A stretch of DNA of 16,768 bases. It comes from Bacillota bacterium (GTDB lineage: Bacteria; Bacillota_A; Clostridia; Lachnospirales; Lachnospiraceae). Position 1 is the first letter of the stretch, and every line of letters starts with the position of its first letter. The position numbers and the translations under genes are program-made. Of this stretch, positions 1-6,941 are shown in pieces. The notes beneath the pieces were generated by a model. That model did not search any database. It had not been told where the DNA came from and saw nothing but the letters and a program-made list of their open reading frames with translations. Location of the stretch: the NCBI GenBank assembly GCA_023443925.1, contig JAEZSL010000107.1, positions 1 through 16,768 of the forward strand, in the 5' to 3' direction.

Positions 1-874
1 TAAAAGTCTCTCCGTTAAATAAGTAAGGTGCTTTCGCCTCGTCGTCCCAATACCTTATATATCCGTTTTTATTAATATAATCCTGAAGCAGAATATGATA
101 AGCCGGGCCATAGCCGCCTGTTGTTCCTGCTCTTTGATGTAATCCATGTTCAATATCCGGTACCTCTCTCCATTCTCTGGAATAAAAGGCAGCACCGATT
201 ACCAGTTTCTCCTTCGGTACCCCAGCCTGTATAAAACAATTCACTGTTTTATCCGTACTGGCCGGATACAAGTCTCTTTTGTTGGAATACAGACTGGTAT
301 GGTGGCCGGTATAGGCTAAAAAACCTCCCTTTAGGTCATAGGTCATCAACTGAACATAATCCAGATATTTTTGTACTTTATGCATCTCAGTACAGGTAGT
401 AAAATATTCATCCCCGCCTGCCGCAATGGTTAGCAGATAGGCTTTTTCCACTGCATCATCCAAGGTCTTTCTTAAGGCTTCTATCAGAAAAGTGAAATTT
501 TCTCTGTCATTTTCACTTCCATCGATTCCCGCGACACGTAAGCAGGGATATTCCCAATCAAGATCGATTCCATCCAAATTATATTCCTTTATTAGGTCTA
601 CCGCCGAAACAGCCAGCCGTTTCCTGTTTTCCTCTGTCATGGCAGCTTCAGAGAAGCCCCCGGCACCCCAGCCTCCAATGGATAATAGAATTTTAATATC
701 CGGATTACAGGATTTTATCCGGGCTAAGGCAGTTCTGCATTCCGGATGGTTCCAATCCGCCTGTCCCTGCCGGATGTGTCCAAACGCAATATTAATCACA
801 TCCAGACTATTTATATCTTCTTCGGTCACCTTTATTAAATCTCCGGTGCCGACATATCCAATTAACTTACCCAT
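1..874 (-). CDS. Glycoside hydrolase family 18 (chitinase-like), C-terminal part outside window
   Basis: Partial gene: 291 codons are visible from the ATG at 874 and the frame is still open at the left edge. The product starts MGKLIGYVGTGD, directly at the first barrel strand, with no signal peptide, so a cytoplasmic enzyme is expected. GH18 hallmarks are visible: the SxGG strand motif (LLSIGGWGAGGF, about residues 63-74), the catalytic DxxDxDxE motif as DGIDLDWEYP (residues 101-110, E108 the expected acid), and LMTYDL near residue 180. The family hydrolyses beta-1,4 bonds next to GlcNAc by substrate-assisted catalysis. The MTYD motif is more chitinase-like than endoglycosidase-like, but the two cannot be separated here. 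The ribosome site GGGGAGG lies about 15 nt before the start, which is long. It is the last visible gene of the glycan operon, 117 nt after the GH130 gene. Confidence 0.9.
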   Translation of the reverse strand, partial: MGKLIGYVGTGDLIKVTEEDINSLDVINIAFGHIRQGQADWNHPECRTALARIKSCNPDIKILLSIGGWGAGGFSEAAMTEENRKRLAVSAVDLIKEYNLDGIDLDWEYPCLRVAGIDGSENDRENFTFLIEALRKTLDDAVEKAYLLTIAAGGDEYFTTCTEMHKVQKYLDYVQLMTYDLKGGFLAYTGHHTSLYSNKRDLYPASTDKTVNCFIQAGVPKEKLVIGAAFYSREWREVPDIEHGLHQRAGTTGGYGPAYHILLQDYINKNGYIRYWDDEAKAPYLFNGETF

Positions 875-938
875 TATCCGTTTTCTTTTCCTCCCCGATA
901 TTCTGTCCCTTCCAGCTGTTGAACTGAATTAACAACTT

Positions 939-996
939 TTTAAATGTAAGTCAGAGATTTTTATCATTTAATCCAAGCTCAGGCGTTACATTTAAA
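939..996 (-). repeat. Intercistronic 11-bp inverted repeat
   Basis: TTTAAATGTAA at 939-949 and TTACATTTAAA at 986-996 are perfect inverted copies 36 nt apart. The right arm overlaps the stop codon of the GH130 gene. The hairpin would form in the mRNA between the GH130 and GH18 genes. It lacks a GC-rich stem and a clean T-tract, so an RNA-processing or stability element is as likely as a terminator. Confidence 0.45.
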
Positions 997-1981
997 GTGC
1001 ATGCTCTTTCGTAAACTGTATTAATTCGTCCACCGTAGTAAAGGCCAGGCTTGTTACCGTATCGGCACAACCATAGTAGAGTGCAATCCTGCCGGTATCC
1101 TTATCAGTCAGGGCAGCGCAGGGAAATACTACGTTTGGCACATCCCCGACACACTCATAATATTCTTCCGGGCCAAGAATATAATACTTGGAACGGTATT
1201 TTACCTTCCAGGGCTCCTCCAGATCCAGTATGGCAGAACCCACACGGTATACAAAGCCGTTGCAGGTATTAATTACTCCATGATAAATCAGCAGCCAGCC
1301 TTCGTCCGTCTCAATGGGAATGGGACCTGGCCCGATTTTAGTACATTGCCATGCGGACTCATCCCCTTTAAAGGAAGACATAACATGCCTGTGATGTCCC
1401 CAGTATTCCAAGTCACTGCTCTGGCTGTAAAATATATCACCGAAAGGAGTATGTCCCGTATCACTGGGCCTGCTTAGCATTGCATATTTGCCGTTGATTT
1501 TTCTGGGAAATAAGACACCGTTGCGGTTATAGGGTAAAAACGCATTTTCCAACTGGTAGAAGGTCACGAAGTCAAAGGTGTAGCCTACACCAATGGTAGG
1601 ACCATGGTATCCGTTGCACCAGGTAATATAATACCTGTCATCAATAAAACACACCCTTGGATCATAGCGGTATTCCCTTTTTAATATCTCCTGGTCGTCG
1701 CCCAAAAAGGTAATGGGCTGTTCATTTATATTCCAGTGAACGCCATCTTCACTGAATCCTGCAAAGATATCCATGCTCACCGCCCTGCTGTCACAGCGGA
1801 ATACTCCTGCAAACCCTTCCTTATAGGGAACTACGGCACTATTAAAAATGCTGTTAGAGCTTGGGATGGCGTCTCTTTGTATAATCGGATTGTTGTTATA
1901 GCGCCAGACCGGCTTTTTATACCCCTCCGGTTTTGCCTGCCAGGGTATGGATGGCAGTGAATTTCCAATAATCTTACTCAT
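992..1981 (-). CDS. Glycoside hydrolase family 130 beta-mannoside phosphorylase
   Basis: A 329-residue protein, normal for GH130 (five-bladed propeller). Family motifs seen: YDPRV (106-110, its Asp is the expected proton donor), the block from [18 protein letters not shown] to WGHHRHV (169-200), KIGPGPIP followed by GWLLIYHGV (215-236), VPNVVFP (281-287) and YYGCADT (302-308). GH130 enzymes cleave beta-mannosides with inorganic phosphate to give mannose-1-phosphate; acceptors include GlcNAc (N-glycan core), glucose and mannose. The exact acceptor cannot be read from the sequence; the GH18 and GH29 neighbours favour Man-GlcNAc, by inference. There is no signal peptide, so it acts in the cytoplasm. 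The start is supported by AGGAGG about 8 nt upstream. It lies in the glycan operon between the GH29 and GH18 genes. Confidence 0.9.
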   Translation of the reverse strand: MSKIIGNSLPSIPWQAKPEGYKKPVWRYNNNPIIQRDAIPSSNSIFNSAVVPYKEGFAGVFRCDSRAVSMDIFAGFSEDGVHWNINEQPITFLGDDQEILKREYRYDPRVCFIDDRYYITWCNGYHGPTIGVGYTFDFVTFYQLENAFLPYNRNGVLFPRKINGKYAMLSRPSDTGHTPFGDIFYSQSSDLEYWGHHRHVMSSFKGDESAWQCTKIGPGPIPIETDEGWLLIYHGVINTCNGFVYRVGSAILDLEEPWKVKYRSKYYILGPEEYYECVGDVPNVVFPCAALTDKDTGRIALYYGCADTVTSLAFTTVDELIQFTKEHAL

Positions 1982-2003
1982 TTGTTTTCCTCCTAGTAAT
2001 TTA

Positions 2004-2099
2004 TTAAGTTTTCAAAATGTCCAGCTTTTTTACTTTCTGCTCTTCTAAAAATTTTTCCGGTAATTTAAAGATGCTCTCAGGCAAATATTCCGGCACCAT
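2004..2099 (-). CDS. Possible 31-residue small ORF between GH29 and GH130
   Basis: An ORF reading [20 protein letters not shown] and ending KLDILKT fills most of the 191-nt gap between the fucosidase and the GH130 gene. Its composition is protein-like (charged, amphipathic), but no Shine-Dalgarno sequence precedes its ATG. It ends 22 nt before the GH130 start. It may be a small peptide, a decayed gene end, or chance. No family is recognised. Confidence 0.2.
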   Translation of the reverse strand: MVPEYLPESIFKLPEKFLEEQKVKKLDILKT

Positions 2100-2172
2100 A
2101 GTGATGAGTTATACCGGAGGTTTTGGGTCCGGCAGATTACTGCTTTACTTCAGACAATCTGCAAAACTCTGC

Positions 2173-3624
2173 TTACACTTCCAGTTTATATACTCTGGCA
2201 ATCGGCGCAGCAGTTTTATCATAACTAGGTGCATTTACCATTATCCCTCCTGCACCTCCGGAAAACGAAACCGTTTCTCCGGTATCCAGCATCGTTACTT
2301 TTTTTATATTACCTTCATAGGGTATCCATACCTCACCGGGAACGGTTGTTTCTTCCTTTGTAAACAGTTCCAAGGCATATACGTTTTCCCCTTTTCTGGT
2401 AAACGCAATGTTTCCTTTTTTGTAAGGTGCGCAGACTCTTGTACCATAAATAGCTTCTCCAAATACTTTCAGCCATGCTCCCATTCCCTTTAAGGCTGCC
2501 ACCGCTCCCTTTGGAAGCCTTCCGTCGGGCTGGGGTCCTACATTAATTGCCAGATTTCCGCCCTTTGCTACGATATCCGTTAACAGATGTATCACCTCTC
2601 TGGGAGATTTATACGTGTCTTCATAGGCAAAGGAAAAGGATGTACCAAGAGTAATACAGCTTTCCCACGGTACTCCCAGTGGTTTTTCCGGTACGCATTG
2701 TTCCGGTGTAATATAATTCTCGTAAGGCCCTCCGATGGTTCTGTCCGCACACAGCATTCCGGGCTGCCAGGTCCTGATTTCCTCGATTATTTCGCCAAGA
2801 CGGATATCCTGTCCTGACTGCTCACATACCCAGCCGGCATCAAACCACATGATATCCAGCTTTCCGTAACGGGTTGCAAGCTCTTTAATCTGATTACCGG
2901 TAAACCGGACAAACTTTTCCCATTGCTCCGGGTGTTCTGCCGGTACATAAGAAGGGCCTCTCCACATATAGTCCCCTCTAGGATAACCGTTTGCCCAGTA
3001 ACTGTCAATATGCCAGTCCGCTTTGGAGAAATAAGCTGCAATACCAATACCTTTCTTCCGGAAAGCTTCAAATAAATGGCCGCATATATCCGCATATTTA
3101 TTGGTATGATAAGGACAGTCTTCCCCAGTAATTTTATAGTCGGAATATTGGGAGTCCCACATACAAAAACCATCATGGTGCTTCGTGGTAAATACCAGAT
3201 AGCGGATACCGGCCTCCGCAGCAATATCCGCCCATTTTTCCGGTTCAAAACGGATTGGGTTAAAGGTTTTATTCAACCCAAAATACTGTTCTTTGAATTC
3301 CTCCGCACTGGCCTCCCAGTCAATTCCGTTTCTGGACCATTCTGCATCTGCATCGGATAGTGCCCAGGACTCCACAATTCCAAGCTGGGAATAGGGACCC
3401 CAATGCATCATCAGTGCCAGTTTCTGATCCTGGAACCATTCCAGCTTTTTAAGCACTTCTGCATCAGTTGGCCACACGTAATCGTCGGCGGCACTGTAGT
3501 TATGTACGCCTTGCTGAATCTTTTCTTCCGGTTCCCCTTCCTTCGGCTGTTCCATAAGATTATCTGACATTGTTCTCGTTGTCTCTCCTAAATACGCTGA
3601 AACAACTGTATCATCTATTTCCAT
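2173..3624 (-). CDS. GH29 alpha-L-fucosidase, cytoplasmic
   Basis: Up to 483 residues. GH29 features: WFQDQKLALMMHWGPYS (63-79, the family's HWG strand), KHHDGFCMWDS (148-158), and DIMWFDAGW (257-265) with D262 the expected nucleophile of this retaining enzyme. The C-terminal part forms a short beta-domain. The enzyme releases alpha-L-fucose from glycans. No signal peptide is visible, so the substrate must first be imported. The start is uncertain: the ATG at 3624 has GAGGAG directly abutting it with no spacing, while the in-frame ATG at 3570 has AGGAGA about 14 nt upstream, and homology-like sequence begins only near residue 50. It follows the binding-protein gene after a strong hairpin and precedes GH130. 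A core-fucose role is inferred from context. Confidence 0.92.
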   Translation of the reverse strand: MEIDDTVVSAYLGETTRTMSDNLMEQPKEGEPEEKIQQGVHNYSAADDYVWPTDAEVLKKLEWFQDQKLALMMHWGPYSQLGIVESWALSDADAEWSRNGIDWEASAEEFKEQYFGLNKTFNPIRFEPEKWADIAAEAGIRYLVFTTKHHDGFCMWDSQYSDYKITGEDCPYHTNKYADICGHLFEAFRKKGIGIAAYFSKADWHIDSYWANGYPRGDYMWRGPSYVPAEHPEQWEKFVRFTGNQIKELATRYGKLDIMWFDAGWVCEQSGQDIRLGEIIEEIRTWQPGMLCADRTIGGPYENYITPEQCVPEKPLGVPWESCITLGTSFSFAYEDTYKSPREVIHLLTDIVAKGGNLAINVGPQPDGRLPKGAVAALKGMGAWLKVFGEAIYGTRVCAPYKKGNIAFTRKGENVYALELFTKEETTVPGEVWIPYEGNIKKVTMLDTGETVSFSGGAGGIMVNAPSYDKTAAPIARVYKLEV

Positions 3625-3738
3625 CTCCTCTACCTGATCCTTTCATTTCTAATGACATAACTTTTATAATTAATGCACCAGACTTTTTCTTCCCAAATCC
3701 CTTTTCATTACTGAAAATTCCCCTTCAACCCGAAAGCA

Positions 3739-3780
3739 AGAAAAGCATATTACTATACAAAACCCGTAATATGCTTTTCT
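3739..3780 (-). terminator. 15-bp stem-loop between binding-protein and fucosidase genes
   Basis: AGAAAAGCATATTAC (3739-3753) and GTAATATGCTTTTCT (3766-3780) form a perfect 15-bp stem with a 12-nt loop, just downstream of the binding-protein stop on the minus strand. The 3' arm and following bases (CTTTTCTTGCTTTC) are U-rich. It may be a partial terminator or an RNA-stabilising hairpin that lets the binding protein be made in excess over the downstream enzymes, as is common for such operons. Confidence 0.65.
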
Positions 3781-3832
3781 CCGGTACTGTTTAAACATCA
3801 GCCCAGATGCCTTGCGGTATGGTTTTTTGCTG

Positions 3833-5464
3833 CTATTCAGCTATTGTTTCAATGCCGCGCATCTTAGCCCAATCTTCCAGTCCTAAAGAATAGAGACCAT
3901 CTACATATTCTTTCCATTGTGCATCATCATTTACATCCAGTTCTCCTGTTACAAACAGCGCCTGCTGTTGATTAAAGTAATCTTTAAGTGCCGTACTGAC
4001 GTCTGAATATCTGTCAATATCATCAAGAGCTATCCAGTTAGTAGGAATCACCTCTTTTGTTAAATTCGGCTCATATATATTCTCCATGGCCTTTTTCTCA
4101 TCATATAGCGGATTGTCTTCCACAAACTTATATCCGGCGGGTAAATACTTCGGAAGAGCCTGAGGCCACAGATTGCTCCAGCTTACCTTTTCCTGCATCT
4201 CTTCCGGCAGAGTTGCTGTATCGATGGCACGGTATCCGTCACCTTCTTTAAAGGTAACTACATCCACAGGCCCTCTGCTGCATCCGATACCATTTTCCAA
4301 TGCAAATGCATTGTCAAACCAACGGCAGATTATCTCCGGATTCTTGGCCTTATCCGTGATAACTGCCTGGGTTCTAAATACACTGAAGCCATTGGTATCT
4401 TTTAACCATACGCCGCCCTTATCTGTATTCAGAACGGGAAGAACATCTAATTCACTTTTTTCTGTGGTCTGTACAATCCCGGAGAATTCATTGCTGCCGT
4501 AAGCTATGGATACACCGTACAGATCCTTATTTCCTTTGCCTTCCCAGGTGGAACTGTCTTGCGTGAAGAGTTCCACATCTACGAGGCCCTGTTTATAGAG
4601 GCCGCTAAACCAGCTTAAAAACTTTCTGTAATCTTTGCTGGCACCGCCGTAAACGACTTTATCATTTTGTAAAGCAACACCGTTTTTATCCATAGGCAAA
4701 CCAAACCATCCGGCCATAGCTTCAATGTGTTTATTGTTGGGGTCAGCAGAAAATGGGATTTCATCGTTTGGATCTCCATTTCCGTTGGCATCCTTTTCTT
4801 TGAAAGCTTTTAACACTGCTTCGAATTCTTCTGTGGTGGAAGGCATTTCCATTCCAACATTTTTCAGCCATTTTCCGTTGATATAAGGTGAATAAGCCAC
4901 AGTTGTATCGCCTGTTACATAAGGAATTGTATAGATATGCCCGTCAGGAGTCGTCATTTTTTCTCTCACACCCGGTAAATCCAGGATGGCTGAGATATTG
5001 GGGCAGTATTTCTCAAAATAATCTTCCAGGGGAATGAAGATACCCTGCTGTACCCCATAGGTCAGAATCATACTGTCGCTTAAAGTCCAACCGCCGATTA
5101 CATCTGCATAATCACCGGAGTTCAAATCCAGATTCAACCTCTCCGTAGCAGTTTCATAAGGGAAAAGTTTTAAAGTTACATCTACATTTGTCTGTTTCTT
5201 AAACTCATCTAACATGTAAAATTCTCCTGTTTCACTGGAGTCATCAACAAAGATAGAGAACCCATAAGTACCATCATCTACAAGAGGAAGTCCCTCTTGA
5301 TACATCAGACCGTTTACCTTTCCATTTTCATCGGTTGTGTCTGCCGCAGCATCCGGTGCCGATGTTTTGCTGGTGCCAGCCGCGTTGTTTCCTTTGCCGC
5401 AGCCTGTAAGTGCTGTTGTGCACATGGCTACAGCCAGTAAAAGTGCAATCGCTTTTCTTTTCAT
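3833..5464 (-). CDS. Sugar ABC transporter substrate-binding lipoprotein (YtcQ/LplA type)
   Basis: 543 residues. The N-terminus MKRKAIALLLAVAMCTTALT is a lipoprotein signal and the lipobox LTGC places the lipidated cysteine at residue 22, so the mature protein is anchored outside the membrane. A low-complexity linker rich in Ala/Asp/Thr follows, then a large family-1 extracellular binding fold with segments such as EFYMLDEFKKQTNVDV and DLNSGDYADVIGGW typical of the large LipO/YtcQ group. It captures an oligosaccharide for the two permeases encoded upstream. The start is backed by AGGAGG 7 nt before the ATG. It is separated from permease C by 307 nt, which is long for an operon, and is followed by the 15-bp stem-loop. 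The ligand is not readable from sequence; the neighbouring GH29, GH130 and GH18 genes point to a complex host- or plant-type glycan. Confidence 0.93.
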   Translation of the reverse strand: MKRKAIALLLAVAMCTTALTGCGKGNNAAGTSKTSAPDAAADTTDENGKVNGLMYQEGLPLVDDGTYGFSIFVDDSSETGEFYMLDEFKKQTNVDVTLKLFPYETATERLNLDLNSGDYADVIGGWTLSDSMILTYGVQQGIFIPLEDYFEKYCPNISAILDLPGVREKMTTPDGHIYTIPYVTGDTTVAYSPYINGKWLKNVGMEMPSTTEEFEAVLKAFKEKDANGNGDPNDEIPFSADPNNKHIEAMAGWFGLPMDKNGVALQNDKVVYGGASKDYRKFLSWFSGLYKQGLVDVELFTQDSSTWEGKGNKDLYGVSIAYGSNEFSGIVQTTEKSELDVLPVLNTDKGGVWLKDTNGFSVFRTQAVITDKAKNPEIICRWFDNAFALENGIGCSRGPVDVVTFKEGDGYRAIDTATLPEEMQEKVSWSNLWPQALPKYLPAGYKFVEDNPLYDEKKAMENIYEPNLTKEVIPTNWIALDDIDRYSDVSTALKDYFNQQQALFVTGELDVNDDAQWKEYVDGLYSLGLEDWAKMRGIETIAE

Positions 5465-5771
5465 ATATTTCCTCCTCTTATTTAGATAGTTTCAGGAATA
5501 TAAGCTTATTTTTTCAAGCTTTTCATCCCTTTATTTAAAAATCAGCTACTGTTTTGCCGAAACCACTTGGCAAGTCGTCTAAAATCTGCGGCAAAGCCGA
5601 TTATGTATTTTTTTGACTGGGAGCCGATTTTTATATTACCAGTTACTACAAAAGAGCCTTCTTTACACTGCAAATCCAAACATTCTTCTTCCATGTTATG
5701 TTCAATCTGCTTTATAAAAGCTTAAGAGATTCCCATACTATTCTATTTTTAGCCAACATCTAAACCGGGTC
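5465..5771. other. 307-nt gap between permease C and binding-protein genes
   Basis: The gap holds a possible 50-residue ORF (5542-5694, listed separately), short hairpins around the repeated CGGC/GCCG near 5588-5602, and a pair of AAGCTT sites near the binding-protein start. No convincing -35/-10 pair was found on the minus strand, so the binding-protein gene probably depends on read-through from upstream. Confidence 0.5.
5542..5694 (-). CDS. Possible 50-residue small ORF, unrecognised
   Basis: Reads MEEECLDLQCKEGSFVVTGN, then a basic stretch including KKYIIGFAADFRRLAKWF, and ends QNSS. The frame is open a further nine codons upstream of this ATG. The mix of residues looks like real coding sequence, either a small protein or the relic of a larger gene. 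There is no Shine-Dalgarno before the ATG. It ends 77 nt before the binding-protein start. No family is recognised and function is unknown. Confidence 0.3.
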   Translation of the reverse strand: MEEECLDLQCKEGSFVVTGNIKIGSQSKKYIIGFAADFRRLAKWFRQNSS

Positions 5772-6707
5772 TCATCCTTTTACAGAACCAATCATAACGC
5801 CTTTTACAAAATGCTTCTGGATAAAGGGATACAGCGCCAGCACAGGAATACTGCTGATTATAATCAGAGAATACTTCATAACATCGATTAATTGCTGTTT
5901 TTCACGCAGGGCTTCTCTGGCCGCCTGTGTGGTTGCCGTTTGAGACAGCGCCGTCTCATTCGTAATCAGGATATTACGCAATACAAGCTGCAGCGGATAA
6001 TGATCCTTATCAGAAATATATACCAGCGCCGAGAAGTAGGAGTTCCAATGCCCTACGCCGTAGTACAGCACAAGAATGGCAATGATGGCCTTCGAAAGCG
6101 GAAGTGCAATTTGAAAGAAAAACTTTCCATGGGAACAGCCGTCAATTTCGGCTGCCTCATAGAGTTCCTCTGAAATATTGGACTTGAAGAAGGTTCTGGC
6201 TACTATCATGTTATATACACTTAAACAGCCGGGCAGAATAAGTGCCCACATGGAATTTAACATATGTAAGTTCTTGACTACCAGATAAGTTGGAATCAGA
6301 CCGCCTCCAAAAAACATGGTTATCATATAAAATATTGTGATGGGCTTCTTTCCGCCAAAAACACTTCTGGACAGGGCATATGCCGTAGGCAGCGTGACAA
6401 CTAAATTAATACCAATTCCGCAGATAGTATAAAAAACAGAGTTCAAAAAACCTCTCATAACTGCATTATTCTTAAATACTTCCACATAGCCCTTTAAAGT
6501 AAAGCCAATCGGTTTCCATAAAACATCACCGCTGGAGACGGCACTGGGATCACTAATGGAGGAAATGACAACCCAGTACAAGGGATATGCTACAATAATC
6601 AAAATAACCGACAGAATAAGGAAAGTCACCGTGTCAAAAATAATGTCTTCTTTGCAGCGCTTTGTTCTCCTTTTTCTGAAAGATTGTACCGCTCTTTCTT
6701 TCTTCAT
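5772..6707 (-). CDS. Sugar ABC transporter permease, LplC/YtcP type
   Basis: 311 residues from the ATG at 6707. A basic N-terminal cytoplasmic tail (MKKERAVQSFRKRRTKRCK) precedes about six membrane segments. The permease EAA loop that docks the ATPase is seen as EAAEIDGCSHGKFFFQIALP (about residues 184-203). The ending HFVKGVMIGSVKG is typical of the group. It pairs with permease B to form the channel. The frame is open up to an ATG at 6770, but that start has no ribosome site and lies in a palindrome. The 6707 ATG also has little Shine-Dalgarno, yet lies 2 nt after the stop of a well-positioned small ORF, so coupled translation is likely; an ATG at 6719 is another option. No ATPase gene is present; a shared MsmX-type ATPase is expected elsewhere. 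Confidence 0.92.
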   Translation of the reverse strand: MKKERAVQSFRKRRTKRCKEDIIFDTVTFLILSVILIIVAYPLYWVVISSISDPSAVSSGDVLWKPIGFTLKGYVEVFKNNAVMRGFLNSVFYTICGIGINLVVTLPTAYALSRSVFGGKKPITIFYMITMFFGGGLIPTYLVVKNLHMLNSMWALILPGCLSVYNMIVARTFFKSNISEELYEAAEIDGCSHGKFFFQIALPLSKAIIAILVLYYGVGHWNSYFSALVYISDKDHYPLQLVLRNILITNETALSQTATTQAAREALREKQQLIDVMKYSLIIISSIPVLALYPFIQKHFVKGVMIGSVKG

Positions 6708-6709
6708 TT

Positions 6710-6793
6710 TTACACCCATCGCATATCCCAGGCTGGCGGGATATCTGCCACAGAATAGAACGTGAAACATGTTTCACAGAGCAAAAGAATCAT
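6710..6793 (-). CDS. 27-residue leader ORF coupled to permease C
   Basis: The ATG at 6793 has a good ribosome site (AAAGGTG, 7 nt spacing). The peptide begins MILLLCETCFTFYSVADIPP and ends WDMRWV. Its TAA stop lies 2 nt before the ATG at 6707 of permease C, which lacks a good ribosome site of its own. That layout fits translational coupling. The frame spans the perfect 16-bp palindrome at 6762-6777. The peptide matches no family that I recognise. Confidence 0.45.
   Translation of the reverse strand: MILLLCETCFTFYSVADIPPAWDMRWV
6762..6777. repeat. Perfect 16-bp palindrome GTGAAACATGTTTCAC
   Basis: GTGAAACA and TGTTTCAC are exact inverted halves with no spacer, located between the two permease genes and inside the small leader ORF. 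It could be an operator or an RNA hairpin. The halves are those of the ParB site parS but in swapped order, so it is not a parS site. Confidence 0.6.
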
Positions 6794-6838
6794 CTTGTGG
6801 CACCTTTCATTTATATTTTCTTTTACTCTTATATCGAT

Positions 6839-6866
6839 TAAATACCATCGCATGCGTTGGTATTTA
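6839..6866. repeat. 28-bp near-perfect palindrome at the end of the tandem repeat
   Basis: The arms TAAATACCA (6839-6847) and TGGTATTTA (6858-6866) flank a GCATGC centre, with one mismatched pair. It overlaps the last unit (in transcription order) of the 23-bp tandem repeat and would make a stable RNA hairpin in the permease B-permease C gap. No U-tract follows it on the minus strand, so it is not an obvious terminator. Confidence 0.6.
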
Positions 6867-6941
6867 CCATAAGCATGCATTGGCATTTACCACAAGCATG
6901 CATTGGCATTTACCACAAGCATGCATTGGCTTCTACCATAA
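6850..6941. repeat. Four tandem copies of a 23-bp repeat
   Basis: Units at 6850-6872, 6873-6895, 6896-6918 and 6919-6941 follow GCATGCRTTGGYATTTACCA plus YAA. The two central units are identical; the outer ones differ at a few positions. The stop codon of permease B (6933-6935) lies inside the fourth unit, so the repeat grew at the 3' end of that gene. The unit length is not a multiple of three. There are no spacers, so it is a minisatellite-like array and not CRISPR. Confidence 0.9.

Noticed and set aside
492..932. 146-codon plus-strand ORF
   Set aside because: It is antisense to the GH18 catalytic region, whose motifs are clear on the minus strand.
2787..3248. 153-codon minus-strand ORF within the fucosidase gene
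   Set aside because: It lies in another frame of a well-supported GH29 gene, so it is a shadow.
6708..6770. Upstream start (6770) for permease C
   Set aside because: There is no ribosome site, the start lies in a palindrome, and the added residues are not like a permease N-terminus.
6762..6777. parS (ParB) site
   Set aside because: The half-sites are in the opposite order from the parS consensus, so ParB would not be expected to recognise it as parS.
6850..6941. CRISPR array
   Set aside because: The 23-bp units follow each other directly without spacers and no cas genes are present.
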